This document shows positions 43,569 through 52,363 of a stretch of 64,000 nucleotides of DNA, piece after piece. The stretch lies in assembly GCF_023703775.1 (NCBI RefSeq), contig NZ_CP098514.1, positions 992,001 through 1,056,000 on the forward strand, written 5' to 3'. Source of the DNA: Haloplanus sp. GDY1. Its GTDB lineage: Archaea > Halobacteriota > Halobacteria > Halobacteriales > Haloferacaceae. The translations under genes and the position numbers were made by a program. The notes below the pieces were generated by a model. It worked only from the letters and a program-made list of their open reading frames with translations, searched no databases and was not told the origin of the DNA. Position 1 is the first letter of the stretch. Every line of letters starts with the position of its first letter.

Positions 43569-45241
43569 TATCGATGGATGTCGAAGGGGAGCCCCTCGAT
43601 GCCGTCGCGCTGGAAGGACTTGATCGCCTCGTTGACCTCGTGGTAGCCGAGGATGTTTTCCTCGATCATGCGCTCGACGAGTCCGGCGCGGAAATCCAGG
43701 TCGTCGTATATCTCCCGGGTGTCGGCGTAGCCGAGCAGCGTCGCGATCTGTTCCTCCAGGACGTAGGAGTTGTTCATCCCCTGGAAGACGATTTCGTCCT
43801 CGACGGGATCCCAGTTGAACACCTGCCGGGTGACGACGCCGTCCATCTCCTTCGAGTACCCCTCGATCTCCTGCACGCTCGTCACACGACGGAGGACGTC
43901 GTCGCCCTGCTTGACGCGGTTCTGGAACAGCGCCACGTCGGCGTTGTCCATGAACGTCTCGGGGACGTTGATCGGATCGCCGGTGAACCGCTGGATCATC
44001 GAGACGATGTCGCTGGCGTGGAAGGTCAGCATGACCGGGTGACCGGTCTGGGCGGCCTGGAAGGCCATCCGGCCCTCCTCGCCGCGGACCTCGCCCACGA
44101 TGATGTAGTCGGGGCGGGAGCGCAGCGCCGCCGCCACGAGGTCGAACATGTCGACGTCGGAGTCCTCCTCGCCGCCGCCCTCGCGGGTGAGCAACTGCTG
44201 CCAGGTGTCGTGGGGCGGGAGCACCTCGGCGGTGTCCTCCGCGGTGTAGATCTTCGAGTCCCGGGGGATGAACGACATGATGGCGTTGAGCGTCGTCGTC
44301 TTCCCCGAGGCCGTCTCGCCGACGACGAACACCGTCTGTTCGTTCTCCAGACAGAGCCACAGGTAGGCGACGAGTTCCGGCGAGAGCGTCCCCCACTTGG
44401 TGATCTGCATGATCGAGAGGGGCGTCTCGTCGCCCTGCCGGATCGTGAGGCTCGGCCCCTGGACGCTCACGTCGTCGGAGTAGATGACGTTCAGCCGGGA
44501 GCCGTCGGGCAGCGTCGAGTCGACGATGGGGTTGGAGTCGGAGACGGGGTCGCCGATGCGTTCGCCCATGCTCCGGATCCAGGAGTCGAACTGTTCGGGC
44601 GTGCCGAAGTCGACGGTGGTCTCGATCAGGCCGTAGGTGCCGTGGTCGACGTAACACTGGTGGGGGCCGATGACGTGGATGTCCTCGTTGGCCGGGTCAC
44701 GCATCACCGGTTCCAGCGGTCCGAGACCGACGATGTCGCGGTTGAGCCGGTAGCGGATGTTCTCGTAGGTCTGCTCGCTGACGCGATAGTCCCCGAGGCC
44801 GAGGAACCGCTTGAGGCGGTCGATCCAGTAGCGCAAGCCGCTGCGGTCCCGCTCGATGGTGGTCGTCTCCTGGAGGAGTTCCTCGATGCGGTCGTCGTAC
44901 TCCGACTCCTCCTCGGGGACGTCCTTGGTGACGCTGCGATCCAGGAGTTCGTCGCGGATCTTCCCGAACAGGCTCTGCTCCTCGCCCGAGAGCGAGGGCT
45001 CGATGGCGTAGTACTTCATGTCCTGTCCCAGGTCGCCGTAGATGTGACAGTAGATGGGCCCGCCGATGGGGTAGAGGACGTTCGGCCGGTTGGTCTCGTA
45101 CTCGCTCGTGGGTTCGTCGATGAGGAGGGGGAACTCGCCGGTGATCTGCTTGAACTTCTTCAGGTGGTCGCGGAGGTGCGGGCGCTGGGCCGCGATCTGT
45201 TTCAGTTCGTCCGAGGGAGTGGCGGTTCCGAGTTCCGTCAT
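43568..45241 (-). CDS. arlI: Archaellum motor ATPase ArlI
   Basis: 557 residues. N-terminal helical region to ~200, then the T2S/T4P-type ATPase domain: VVGETASGKTTTLNAIMSF (Walker A), DTAEVLPPHDTWQQL (Asp box) and RPDYIIVGEVRGEEGRMAFQAAQTGHPVMLTFHA (Walker B and His box). It powers assembly and rotation. It is preceded without gap by arlH. The N-terminus MTELGTATPSDELKQ is haloarchaeal in length. Formerly flaI. Confidence 0.95.
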   Translation of the reverse strand: MTELGTATPSDELKQIAAQRPHLRDHLKKFKQITGEFPLLIDEPTSEYETNRPNVLYPIGGPIYCHIYGDLGQDMKYYAIEPSLSGEEQSLFGKIRDELLDRSVTKDVPEEESEYDDRIEELLQETTTIERDRSGLRYWIDRLKRFLGLGDYRVSEQTYENIRYRLNRDIVGLGPLEPVMRDPANEDIHVIGPHQCYVDHGTYGLIETTVDFGTPEQFDSWIRSMGERIGDPVSDSNPIVDSTLPDGSRLNVIYSDDVSVQGPSLTIRQGDETPLSIMQITKWGTLSPELVAYLWLCLENEQTVFVVGETASGKTTTLNAIMSFIPRDSKIYTAEDTAEVLPPHDTWQQLLTREGGGEEDSDVDMFDLVAAALRSRPDYIIVGEVRGEEGRMAFQAAQTGHPVMLTFHASDIVSMIQRFTGDPINVPETFMDNADVALFQNRVKQGDDVLRRVTSVQEIEGYSKEMDGVVTRQVFNWDPVEDEIVFQGMNNSYVLEEQIATLLGYADTREIYDDLDFRAGLVERMIEENILGYHEVNEAIKSFQRDGIEGLPFDIHR

Positions 45242-46000
45242 CTATGCGACGCTCCGGCTCTCGATGACGATGCCCGTCCCGGAGCGGACGGAGTAGCCGA
45301 TGGTGTCTCCGACCTGCTGTCCCATGCCGGCGAACCGCTTGACGGCGATCTGTCGGCGGACGTCGTTGCCGACCTCGACCATCTCCAGTTCGAGGAACAC
45401 GTCGGCGATGGATCGGAAGGGACCGATGGCCTCCTCGTCGACCGTCGAGGGGTCGACGGTCAACACGATGACCTTCCCCTGGGAGATGACGTCCCGGAAG
45501 AAGCCGATGATCTCGAGGGCGGCCTGTCGCTCCTCGTTCTGCCGGACCAGCGCCTCGAACTTGGGGTCGTTGCGGAGGATGGCGTCGAACGTGTCGATGA
45601 CGACGACGTCCGAGTTCCACATCGTCTCCGCGTTCATCAGCCGCTTGAGGAGCTCCTTGCGCTCGCCCTCGCCCTCGTCGGAGAGGGTGCCGCCGGTGTC
45701 GAAGTCGGCGTGCAGGAAGAGGACGTTCTCGTCCAGCAGGTGATCGACCATGTCGTAGGACAGCGAGTGCATCTGGTCGATGAACCCGCGGACCGTCAGC
45801 TCCGTCGACAGGAAGGTCACGGAGTGTCCCTCCTCGCAGAACCCGTACGTGAACCGCTGGGACAGCGCGCTCTTGCCGGCCCCGTAGTCGCCCTCGGCGA
45901 GGACGATGCTCCCGCGGGGGATTCCCCCGCCGAGTTCCTTGTTGAGACGGTCGTGATCCTCCAGTCCGAGCGACAGCAGGTTCGAGCCGGTGCCGCTCAT
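45242..46000 (-). CDS. arlH: Archaellum KaiC-like ATP-binding protein ArlH
   Basis: 252 residues, RecA/KaiC-like. Walker A in [20 protein letters not shown] and Walker B in [13 protein letters not shown] are present; catalytic glutamate is not evident, as in other ArlH proteins, which bind but scarcely hydrolyse ATP. It binds ArlI and the CheF/KaiC switch region. The ATG overlaps the arlG stop by four bases. Other KaiC-like ATPases are encoded in this locus (52803, 53676). Formerly flaH. Confidence 0.95.
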   Translation of the reverse strand: MSGTGSNLLSLGLEDHDRLNKELGGGIPRGSIVLAEGDYGAGKSALSQRFTYGFCEEGHSVTFLSTELTVRGFIDQMHSLSYDMVDHLLDENVLFLHADFDTGGTLSDEGEGERKELLKRLMNAETMWNSDVVVIDTFDAILRNDPKFEALVRQNEERQAALEIIGFFRDVISQGKVIVLTVDPSTVDEEAIGPFRSIADVFLELEMVEVGNDVRRQIAVKRFAGMGQQVGDTIGYSVRSGTGIVIESRSVA

Positions 46001-46443
46001 ACGCGGAAGGCGAACACCTCCTCGTCGCCGTTGACGATGACCTTCGCGCGGTGATCGCCGGGAGACAGGTCGGTCCCGCCGATTTCGAGGCGAACGACGT
46101 TGTTCGGCCGCCACTCCGCCCCGTCGACGACGGTGACCGTGACGTTCGTCCGGTACCGCCCGTCGACCAGGATGTCGATGAACCGATCGTCCGCCGGGAT
46201 GGCGGCCGTACCGGTGTTTTTCACCAGGAGCGTCACGGTCTTCGAGGAGTTGTTGTAGACGGGGCTGCCGGCGTCGCTGATCACCTCGATGTCCGTACGC
46301 ACCTCCTCGGAGACTTCGAGGCTCTGGTCGTCGATGCCCTGGCTGAGTCGGGAGATGCCCTGCGTGAACGTTCCGGCCACGCCGGCGGCGATGACCAGAC
46401 TCGCGATGAACAGGATCAGGTGGGAGGCCGAAACGCTCGCCAT
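45997..46443 (-). CDS. arlG: Archaellum stator protein ArlG
   Basis: 148 residues. One N-terminal membrane helix ([25 protein letters not shown]), short stalk ([15 protein letters not shown]), then a soluble beta-sandwich ([38 protein letters not shown]). This is the ArlG layout: a stator part anchored outside the membrane. Its stop overlaps arlH (ATGA-type) and its start overlaps the arlF stop. Two Asn-x-Ser/Thr sites are visible. Formerly flaG. Confidence 0.93.
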   Translation of the reverse strand: MASVSASHLILFIASLVIAAGVAGTFTQGISRLSQGIDDQSLEVSEEVRTDIEVISDAGSPVYNNSSKTVTLLVKNTGTAAIPADDRFIDILVDGRYRTNVTVTVVDGAEWRPNNVVRLEIGGTDLSPGDHRAKVIVNGDEEVFAFRV

Positions 46444-46868
46444 CAGAGCACCTCCACGTCGGCCACGCCGGGACCGGAGACGACCTTGATCCTGTCGGGC
46501 CGGTTCGGTGCCGACACGTCGAGCCGGAGCCGTTCGCCCGGCAGCCACAGGTCCGTCGAGTTCGACCCCGCGACGGTTCGCGCCGTGAAGTTGTCGCGGT
46601 AGGCGTTGTCGACGAGGAGGTCCACCGCCCCGACGGAGAGACCGGTCGCCCCCTCGTTGACCACCTCGACGGAGAGCGTCCCGTTGCCGTAGGACGCGTT
46701 CGTGACGTCGATCACCGTGTTCTGTCGCTCGAGGGCCTGTTCGTCGACCGCGGACCGGGCGTCCGAGACGCGTTCGAACCCGTCCGCCGACGCCGTGTAG
46801 GCAGTCGAGAAGGCGAGGAAGACGCCGACGAAGATGATCGCCGCCGAGCCGCTGACGCTAAAGCCCAA
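46443..46868 (-). CDS. arlF: Archaellum stator protein ArlF with TTG start
   Basis: 141 residues. The translated N-terminus is (M)[23 protein letters not shown], the standard ArlF start. The only codon available at that place is TTG (46866-46868), 11 bases inside the end of arlCDE, so the gene appears to use a rare TTG start; longer in-frame starts would add basic, non-homologous residues. The soluble domain (~50-141) resembles ArlG. It should anchor the motor to the S-layer. It overlaps arlG by one base region (46443). Confidence 0.88.
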   Translation of the reverse strand: MGFSVSGSAAIIFVGVFLAFSTAYTASADGFERVSDARSAVDEQALERQNTVIDVTNASYGNGTLSVEVVNEGATGLSVGAVDLLVDNAYRDNFTARTVAGSNSTDLWLPGERLRLDVSAPNRPDRIKVVSGPGVADVEVL

Positions 46869-48246
46869 ACGGGACCCCCCCGCCACCGCTCCAGCACTCG
46901 AAGACGATGGAATCGGCGGTCGAACCGGTGAGCCGACTGATGTATCGGAGGCTGGCGACGTGGTGGTCGATGGAGAGGGTCGTCGGCGCACCCGTCACGT
47001 CGTCGTCCACCTCGCCGAAGCCGACGAGGAAGTCGTGCAGTTCGTCCGCCGCGTCCTCGCCGAGCCACCGGATGCGCCGGTAGTACTCCACCGCCCGGGC
47101 GGCGTCGGCCACGTCGCCCTCCTCGACCAGGTACTCGAGCCACTCCATCACGAGTAGATCGCCGACGTAGCCGGACGGCAGGGTTTCGAGGTACGGCCTC
47201 GTGACCGCGGCGTCCGACCCGTCCATCAGCGTGTTGGCCGCGAACTGCAGGTCGCCGGCGCCGTCGGCGTCCGTTCGCGCCTGGTCCGCGGCCGCGGCAT
47301 CGCCACCGGTCGGATCGGCGGCCGCCTGGGGGGCGTCGTCCGGCGGTCCGTCGATGGAGGCCGGCTCCGGATCCGGAGCCGGGTCGTCGACGTCGTCCGG
47401 TTCGTCAAAGTCGTCCACGTCGTCGACGTCGTCTGCCTCGTCGAAGCCCGCTATCTCGTCGAACGCGTCGTCGCCATCGTCGGTGGTATCGGCGGCGAAC
47501 CCGTCGTCGACGGCGTCCTCGCCGTCGGAGGCGAAGGCGTCCTCGCCGTCGCCGTTGGTCGCCGCGCCGTCGTCCTCGTCGGCCCAGTCGGCCTCGCCGC
47601 TCTCGTACTCGTTTTTCAGTTCCTCGAACGATTTCCCCGAGTCGTCGGAGTCGTCGGAATCGTCGGCCATGGTATCCTGAGTGGTCGGTTCGTCGAAGTC
47701 GCCGTCGTCGAAGTCGTCGAGGTCGTCGCCACCCTCGTCCAGGAAGTCGTCGTCGAAGAAGTCCTCGGCGTCGGCGCCCGCGATGTCGTCGTCCAGTTCC
47801 TCGTCGTCCTCCTCGTCGGTGTCCTCGAAGAGGCCGAGCGAGTCGCCGGCGCCGCCGTCGAACCCGCCCCCGGCCTGGGCGTCGTCGACGAACGGGTTGA
47901 CGCCGCGGGTCACCATCTCGTAGATGTCGAGCAGTTTGCGGACGTTCTCCTCCACGTCCTCGACGGTGTTGCTGATCTCCTCGTTCTCGCTGCGGATGGT
48001 GCTCACCGTCGAGGAGAGGCTCGCGACCTCGTTTTCCATCTCGTCGATCCGGGCCTCGAGTTCGGCGGTCGAGGCGCCCCCGTCGTCGCCCCCATCGTCG
48101 AACTCGAGTTCGTCGTCGAAGCCGTCGTCGTCCCCGAACCCGCCGAGGTCGTCCCCCTCGTCGAAGAACATGTCGTCGTCGCCGGACCCGTCGCTCGCCG
48201 ACCCCTCGTCGTCGTCGCGGTTCAGGAGCCGATCTAGAAGCTCCAT
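46858..48246 (-). CDS. arlCDE: Fused archaellum protein ArlC/D/E
   Basis: 462 residues. After an acidic head (MELLDRLLNRDDDEGSASDG), residues ~60-115 form a coiled coil (ARIDEMENEVASLSSTVSTI...NVRKLLDIYEMVTRGVNPFVDD), the ArlC part. A very Asp-rich middle (residues ~120-320) follows. The C-terminus (~345-450: YLETLPSGYVGDLLVMEWLEYLVEEG...LRYISRLTGS) is the ArlD/E domain. Many haloarchaea have separate arlCE and arlD; here one gene holds the parts I can see. It may dock CheF to the motor. Start at 48246; a mini-ORF precedes it (48281). Confidence 0.88.
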   Translation of the reverse strand: MELLDRLLNRDDDEGSASDGSGDDDMFFDEGDDLGGFGDDDGFDDELEFDDGGDDGGASTAELEARIDEMENEVASLSSTVSTIRSENEEISNTVEDVEENVRKLLDIYEMVTRGVNPFVDDAQAGGGFDGGAGDSLGLFEDTDEEDDEELDDDIAGADAEDFFDDDFLDEGGDDLDDFDDGDFDEPTTQDTMADDSDDSDDSGKSFEELKNEYESGEADWADEDDGAATNGDGEDAFASDGEDAVDDGFAADTTDDGDDAFDEIAGFDEADDVDDVDDFDEPDDVDDPAPDPEPASIDGPPDDAPQAAADPTGGDAAAADQARTDADGAGDLQFAANTLMDGSDAAVTRPYLETLPSGYVGDLLVMEWLEYLVEEGDVADAARAVEYYRRIRWLGEDAADELHDFLVGFGEVDDDVTGAPTTLSIDHHVASLRYISRLTGSTADSIVFECWSGGGGVPFGL

Positions 48247-48281
48247 CCCACACCTCGCGCTGCCCGGGTCGTCGAACCCAT
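48234..48281 (-). CDS. 15-codon ORF overlapping the arlCDE start
   Basis: MGSTTRAARGVGWSF then TAG. It begins about 7 bases after the transcription start predicted from TATA-like attaaa (48312-48317 on the reverse strand) and ends 10 codons into the frame after overlapping the arlCDE ATG out of frame. Unlike cheW1/cheB/cheW2 it lacks ATGA, so coupling is weaker. Confidence 0.3.
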   Translation of the reverse strand: MGSTTRAARGVGWSF

Positions 48282-48330
48282 TCTATCGTACGACCGATTG
48301 GACCGACGTACTTTAATCGTTACCCTTCAG

Positions 48331-48345
48331 TTATCAATTTTGATA
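48331..48345 (-). promoter_or_regulatory. Palindromic TTMTC-N5-TGATA box upstream of the arl operon
   Basis: TTATCAATTTTGATA, exact match, contains TATCA...TGATA arms. It lies 13 bases upstream of TATA-like tttaat (48312-48317) for the arlCDE-F-G-H-I-J-cheF2 operon. Confidence 0.6.
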
Positions 48346-48364
48346 CGTGTATGACGGACGTCGG

Positions 48365-48865
48365 TCAGAGTTCGCGCTCGTCGCCGGCGCTCTTGACGAC
48401 GAGGACGCCCGTGTCCCCGTGGAACCGCAGCGAGCGGCCGGAGTCGCCGCCGACGTCCTCGGCGACGACGGGGACGTCCAGTCGTTCGAGGACCCGCCGT
48501 CCCACCTCGACGTTGCGCCTGCCGATGGGTTCTTCCTGACTGTCGAACTCGAACATGGCGCTCCCGCCGGCGAGTTTGGCGGTGATGCTGCCGGGAGCGG
48601 CGCCCTCCCGGCACATCGCGTTCACGGCGGCGTCGATGCCGGTGTCGGTGAACTTCGCGGCGTTGGCGGCGTCGTCGGGAGCGGTGGGGAGCATGGTGTG
48701 GGCCAGACCGGCGACGCCGGCGGACTCGTCGAAGAGGCCGACGCCGAGACAGGAGCCGAGGCCGCTGGTGGTCAACACGGCGCCGTCGGCCGTCACCGCG
48801 AAGTCCGCGATGCCCACGCGGCGGCGGGTTCGCTCGTCGCTCGCCTCCCGCCCGTACGTCTTCAT
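48365..48865 (-). CDS. cheD: Chemoreceptor glutamine deamidase CheD
   Basis: 166 residues. The catalytic Cys (TTSGLGSCLGVGLFD) and His (VAGLAHTMLPTA) are present, with the Thr in the conserved fold. CheD deamidates transducers and binds CheC. It follows cheC by one base in the operon cheY-cheC-cheD and ends 19 bases past the arl promoter region. Start at 48865 gives MKTYGREASDERT; no conserved extension precedes it. Confidence 0.92.
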   Translation of the reverse strand: MKTYGREASDERTRRRVGIADFAVTADGAVLTTSGLGSCLGVGLFDESAGVAGLAHTMLPTAPDDAANAAKFTDTGIDAAVNAMCREGAAPGSITAKLAGGSAMFEFDSQEEPIGRRNVEVGRRVLERLDVPVVAEDVGGDSGRSLRFHGDTGVLVVKSAGDEREL

Positions 48866-48866
48866 C

Positions 48867-50093
48867 TCAGAATATCGATTCCCTGTCGGCTTCGAGTTGA
48901 TCGCTCCGTTCGATCAGCAGGGAGTCCAGCGCCTCCTTGAGCTTTCGCTCGTCCGGAATGGCGTAGAGCTCGCAGTTGAACTCGCCTTCGGGCGTGACGA
49001 CGGTCGAGTCCATGAGGAAGGCGTACTCCTGGGACTGCCCGAGTCGGCCGGCGATGGGGCTGAGGATGGCGGCCCCGAGGTCGTGGACCAGTTCCGGCGG
49101 CGTGTGGTCGATGCTCGTCTGCAGGACGTTCGCCCAGCCGTCGATGAAGCCGCTGGTCATGATGTTGCCGAGTTCCTGTATGGCGCTCTCGCCCATCTCC
49201 CCGAGGGGATCGTCGAGGTCCATCGGGACGGTCGCGTCAACGATGGTTCGTGCCGACGGCTCGTCGAAGAGGATGGCGAGATATCCACCCGGCGTCCCCT
49301 CGAACTCCATGACGGTGCCGACGTACACCTGGTCGCTGACCGTGTTGGGAACGTCCTCGATGGGGACGAAGCTGAGTCGGCTCACGTCCACGTCCGTCTC
49401 GATGCCGGTCATCGACGAGACGTTCTCGGCCGCCCGCTCGGCGCCCTGCCGGGTCATCTCGTCGAAGACGGTCAGCTTGTCCATCGGGATGGCGTCCTCG
49501 TGGTCGTCGCTGGCGGCGAGCATCTCCGCGAAGGCGCCGTACTCCGGGAGCATGTAGATGTAGGCGTCGATCTCCCGATCGACGGCCGTCATCTGGCTCT
49601 CGAAGACGAAGACGTGTTCCTCCTCGGCGCGGTCGAGGACGCCGTCCGGGAGCACGTCGGTCCCGGCGCGTTCGACGTAGGTCGGCGGGCTCATGTCGAC
49701 GCTCGTTCCGAGGTAGTCGGCCCAGCCGTCGACGAACCCCCCCATCATGATGTTGCCGATCTCGTTGATGCCGCTCCGGGCCATCTCGTCGAAGGCGTCG
49801 TCGTCGCCGGCCGAGGCCCCAGGGACCAACACGTCGACGATGCTCGCGGCGCTCTCGCGGTCGAACGCGAGCGCCGTCTCACCGGAGAGACCCCCGTCGA
49901 GACCGATCTGGACGCCGACGAACTCCGTCCCGCCGAAGACGTCCTCCACGTCCCCCTTCGACATCAGCGTGACGTTGGTCACGTCGACGTACGTCTCGAT
50001 GCCCGTCATCTGGGTCAGCGACGCCGCGGCGTGTTCCGCCCCCTCCTGTGCGAGGCGGTTGTACGTGCCGAGCGACTGGATGTCGACCCGCAT
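48867..50093 (-). CDS. cheC: Double-domain CheC phosphatase
   Basis: 408 residues with two CheC domains (about 5-195 and 210-400). Each has a helical motif: MARSGINEIGNIMMGGFVDGWADYLG and MGESAIQELGNIMTSGFIDGWANVLQ, the E-x3-N phosphatase residues of CheC/CheX. Family members remove phosphate from CheY-P. Two active helices in one chain suggest it works without dimerising, as in FliY-type proteins. The ATG is at 50093, 3 bases after the cheY stop; a long extra upstream extension in the same frame is unsupported. It is coupled to CheD. Confidence 0.9.
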   Translation of the reverse strand: MRVDIQSLGTYNRLAQEGAEHAAASLTQMTGIETYVDVTNVTLMSKGDVEDVFGGTEFVGVQIGLDGGLSGETALAFDRESAASIVDVLVPGASAGDDDAFDEMARSGINEIGNIMMGGFVDGWADYLGTSVDMSPPTYVERAGTDVLPDGVLDRAEEEHVFVFESQMTAVDREIDAYIYMLPEYGAFAEMLAASDDHEDAIPMDKLTVFDEMTRQGAERAAENVSSMTGIETDVDVSRLSFVPIEDVPNTVSDQVYVGTVMEFEGTPGGYLAILFDEPSARTIVDATVPMDLDDPLGEMGESAIQELGNIMTSGFIDGWANVLQTSIDHTPPELVHDLGAAILSPIAGRLGQSQEYAFLMDSTVVTPEGEFNCELYAIPDERKLKEALDSLLIERSDQLEADRESIF

Positions 50094-50095
50094 GG

Positions 50096-50455
50096 TCAGG
50101 CCACGACGTCGTCGATGGCTTCGAGGACGTTCGGCTTCTGGAACGGTTTCGTGATGTAGCCGTCCGCGCCGGCCTTGACGGCGTTTTTCATCTTCTCCTC
50201 CTGGCCGACGCTCGTACACATGATCACGTTCGCGTCGGGATCGGTCCCCGTGATCTCGCTCGTCGCCTCGATCCCGTCGCGGATGGGCATCACGATGTCC
50301 ATCATCACCAGATCCGGATCGTGTTCGCGGTAGAGTTCGACCGCCTCGACCCCGTTTTCCGCCTCGTCGACGATTTCGAAGTTCTCCTCGAGGATTTCGC
50401 GCAGGAGGTTGCGCATGAAATCCGAGTCGTCGACGATGAGTACTTTCGGTGGCAT
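50096..50455 (-). CDS. cheY: Chemotaxis response regulator CheY
   Basis: 119 residues, a lone receiver domain. VLIVDDSDFMRNLLREILEE holds the acidic pair, LVMMDIVMPIRDG the phosphoacceptor Asp53, CTSVGQ the Thr/Ser and YITKPFQ the Lys. It should carry the CheA signal to CheF and the archaellum. I choose the ATG at 50455 (MPPKVL), which is leaderless from TATA-like tttattt (50481-50487). A palindromic box (50501) lies just upstream. Confidence 0.95.
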   Translation of the reverse strand: MPPKVLIVDDSDFMRNLLREILEENFEIVDEAENGVEAVELYREHDPDLVMMDIVMPIRDGIEATSEITGTDPDANVIMCTSVGQEEKMKNAVKAGADGYITKPFQKPNVLEAIDDVVA

Positions 50456-50500
50456 CTGTCCCGAAGGTTCGGGAGTCGTCAAATAAAGACTCGGCCGCGA

Positions 50501-50515
50501 TTCTCAGCGCTGATA
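50501..50515 (-). promoter_or_regulatory. Palindromic TTMTC-N5-TGATA box upstream of cheY operon
   Basis: TTCTCAGCGCTGATA, exact match and identical to the box at 52364, including the GCGC spacer. It is 13 bases upstream of the TATA-like tttattt (50481-50487) and the transcript is leaderless. Confidence 0.65.
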
Positions 50516-50519
50516 CGGG

Positions 50520-51098
50520 TCAGTCCTCGGACAGCGCGACGGCCTCCTCCTCGGAGACGGCCTCGATCAGGTCGCCGATGGTGTCCCCCCGGTCGAGTTC
50601 GTACCGCTTGAGCAGGCCGGTGAGCGTGGCGACCGGGTACCGAACGGAGACGTTCGACTCGGCGAGCAGGATGCCGAGGACCTCCTCCACCGGCGTCCCG
50701 CCGCCCACGTGCTGGGCGTACCAGATCAGCAGGGATTCGAAGCTGGTGACCACGTCGTTCGAGACGACCTGGTGGCGGCTGACGCCGTCGTCGAACTTCG
50801 CGGTGGCGTGGAACCCGTACTGGGCGTCGATCCCCCGGAAGTGGTCTTCGAGCCACCGATTGACGTCCATCTCGGAGATGTCGGGCTCCGACTCGGGGTC
50901 GGCCTCGCTCCCGGGAACCGCCGAGTCGACGGCGTCGTCCCGCGCTTCGGCGGCCCCCTCGCTCGTCGGCCCGCCCGTCGAGACGACGTAGCGGCCGTCG
51001 TCGAGTTCGTCGACGTCGTCGTGTCTGGTGAGATCCAACTCCTCCTCGGTGAGAACCTTGCCACGGTCCGAGACGGAGTCGTCTGAATCGGATGGCAT
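50520..51098 (-). CDS. Conserved acidic haloarchaeal protein in the archaellum cluster
   Basis: 192 residues. N-terminus is acidic and likely disordered (MPSDSDDSVSDRGKVLTEEELDLTRHDDVDELDDGRYVVSTGG, to ~80). The C-terminal ~100 residues form a compact helical domain (VNRWLEDHFRGIDAQYGFHATAKFDD, TSFESLLIWYAQHVGG, EEVLGILLAESNVSVRYPVATLTGLLKRYELDRGDTIGDLI). Similar proteins occur in other haloarchaeal archaellum clusters (DUF7500-like, tentative); no function is known. TATA-like aatataaag (51131-51139) gives a ~11-base leader. It is transcribed alone between archaellin and cheY. Confidence 0.7.
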   Translation of the reverse strand: MPSDSDDSVSDRGKVLTEEELDLTRHDDVDELDDGRYVVSTGGPTSEGAAEARDDAVDSAVPGSEADPESEPDISEMDVNRWLEDHFRGIDAQYGFHATAKFDDGVSRHQVVSNDVVTSFESLLIWYAQHVGGGTPVEEVLGILLAESNVSVRYPVATLTGLLKRYELDRGDTIGDLIEAVSEEEAVALSED

Positions 51099-51168
51099 AC
51101 CCTGACCGGTGTTCCCACTTCCGAGCGTGAAAATATAAAGATTGTCGCCGGTCGGGGATCGGGCGTGT

Positions 51169-51888
51169 CTACAGCGCGACCGACTCCTCGCCGGAGAGCG
51201 ACTGGGGCACCTGGATGCGGATGATGCTCGTCGCACCGCTCTCGGTGTTGATCCGGATCGTCGCCGTCTCGCCGGCCTCCAGCGGACTGTTGACGAACGC
51301 CTCGTTGTTGGCCGTCTCGTTGAGGTCGAGCGTCACGACCAGCCGATCGGTCCGGCTGTTCAGTATCAGGCCGGGACCGCGACTCTCGTTGAGGGAGTCG
51401 TCGTTGTCCTGGAGCGCTCGGGTCCGGTCGTCGGGACCGTCGGCGTCGGAGCGGTTGACGACCGTCTCGTTGGTGAACGCGAAGCGGTCGGTGCCGTCCG
51501 GCCCGACGATCTCGAAGGTGGTCGCGCTCATGTTGATGTCGCTCGCGCCGGGCGCCTTCTGGACCACCATCGATATCTCGTTGACCACCAGCGACTGGTT
51601 GGGCTTCGAGAGGTTCGCGCTGTCCTCGGACACGATCGTGGTGTTCGCGCTCGAGTTGTCCGCGTTCGTGCTGTTGTACACCGACACGTTCCCGGTCTTG
51701 GAGACCGGTTCGAGGCGGTCGGTGACCTGTGCGCTGCTCTGTTGACCCGTCTGTTCCGACTGCGTCTGCAGGAAGCCAGCCGTGTTGATCAGCACGCCGG
51801 CCGCGATCGCCGCGACCAGGACCATCGCGATGAACACGATGAGCGTCCCGATGCCGACCTGACCCCTGTCCGTTCGTTCGTCGAACAT
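51169..51888 (-). CDS. arlA: Archaellin (filament protein)
   Basis: 239 residues, sole archaellin in the window. [34 protein letters not shown] is the class III signal: cleavage after Gly9 gives mature [10 protein letters not shown]. The C-terminal domain is beta-rich. Eleven Asn-x-Ser/Thr sequons are visible (for example [17 protein letters not shown]), so heavy N-glycosylation is likely. Promoter TATA-like aataaa (51950-51955) plus a box at 51969 precede it with a ~38-base leader. I take the ATG at 51888 because longer starts would disturb the signal. Confidence 0.93.
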   Translation of the reverse strand: MFDERTDRGQVGIGTLIVFIAMVLVAAIAAGVLINTAGFLQTQSEQTGQQSSAQVTDRLEPVSKTGNVSVYNSTNADNSSANTTIVSEDSANLSKPNQSLVVNEISMVVQKAPGASDINMSATTFEIVGPDGTDRFAFTNETVVNRSDADGPDDRTRALQDNDDSLNESRGPGLILNSRTDRLVVTLDLNETANNEAFVNSPLEAGETATIRINTESGATSIIRIQVPQSLSGEESVAL

Positions 51889-51968
51889 GATTTGTGTAAC
51901 CCGGGGTCGTGGTGCCCGCGGGCTCTGCCGGAACGTACTCGAAATCGATAATAAAGGTACGTACCCAA

Positions 51969-51983
51969 ATATCAAGGATGAAA
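51969..51983 (-). promoter_or_regulatory. Divergent TTMTC-N5-TGATA box upstream of the archaellin
   Basis: ATATCAAGGATGAAA; 8 of 10 constrained bases match, and TATCA...TGAAA arms remain. It is 13 bases upstream of the TATA-like aataaa (51950-51955), the same spacing as the strict copies. Confidence 0.4.
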
Positions 51984-52033
51984 TCTGGAGTTTCAGGCGG
52001 TCTGACCGGGATCTCTCCGGTTTTCGGGAAGGA

Positions 52034-52315
52034 TCAATCGTAGATGATGAGACTGTAGACCACGAAGATGAACCCGAGGGACGCGATGCCGTTGTTGACC
52101 AACAGCAGGGATCGGACGCCGGTGAAGTCGTTGATGAACGCGCTGATCGCTGTCGCGATGGCGGCGGCGGCGATCAGGCTGAATCCGAGGGAGATGTGGA
52201 TCATGGAGCGTCGCGTCGTCTGGAGGTAGGCCTTGATCGCCATGCCGACCATGGTCATGCCGGAGAGCACCAGCACCCCGGTGGCCGCGAAGTAGAGGTA
52301 TTCGACGACTAACAT
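52034..52315 (-). CDS. DUF7521-like small membrane protein
   Basis: 93 residues with three membrane helices (~4-27, ~40-62, ~68-90). [47 protein letters not shown] matches small haloarchaeal DUF7521 proteins (name tentative). Found next to a winged-helix gene (52467), a pairing common in this group. TATA-like ttataaa (52344-52350) and the box at 52364 precede it; the transcript is near leaderless. Role in motility unknown; co-regulation by the box is the main hint. Confidence 0.75.
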   Translation of the reverse strand: MLVVEYLYFAATGVLVLSGMTMVGMAIKAYLQTTRRSMIHISLGFSLIAAAAIATAISAFINDFTGVRSLLLVNNGIASLGFIFVVYSLIIYD

Positions 52316-52363
52316 TGGCTCGTTCGTGACTCGGCGTATCCGGTTATAAATCTGACCGTGATA

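Noticed and set aside
40875-43646. 923-codon plus ORF opposite cheF2 and arlJ
   Set aside because: The reverse strand encodes known families; the ORF is Asp/Arg/Gly noise.
43562-46054. 830-codon plus ORF opposite arlI and arlH
   Set aside because: Antisense to conserved motor genes with Walker motifs; no independent motif.
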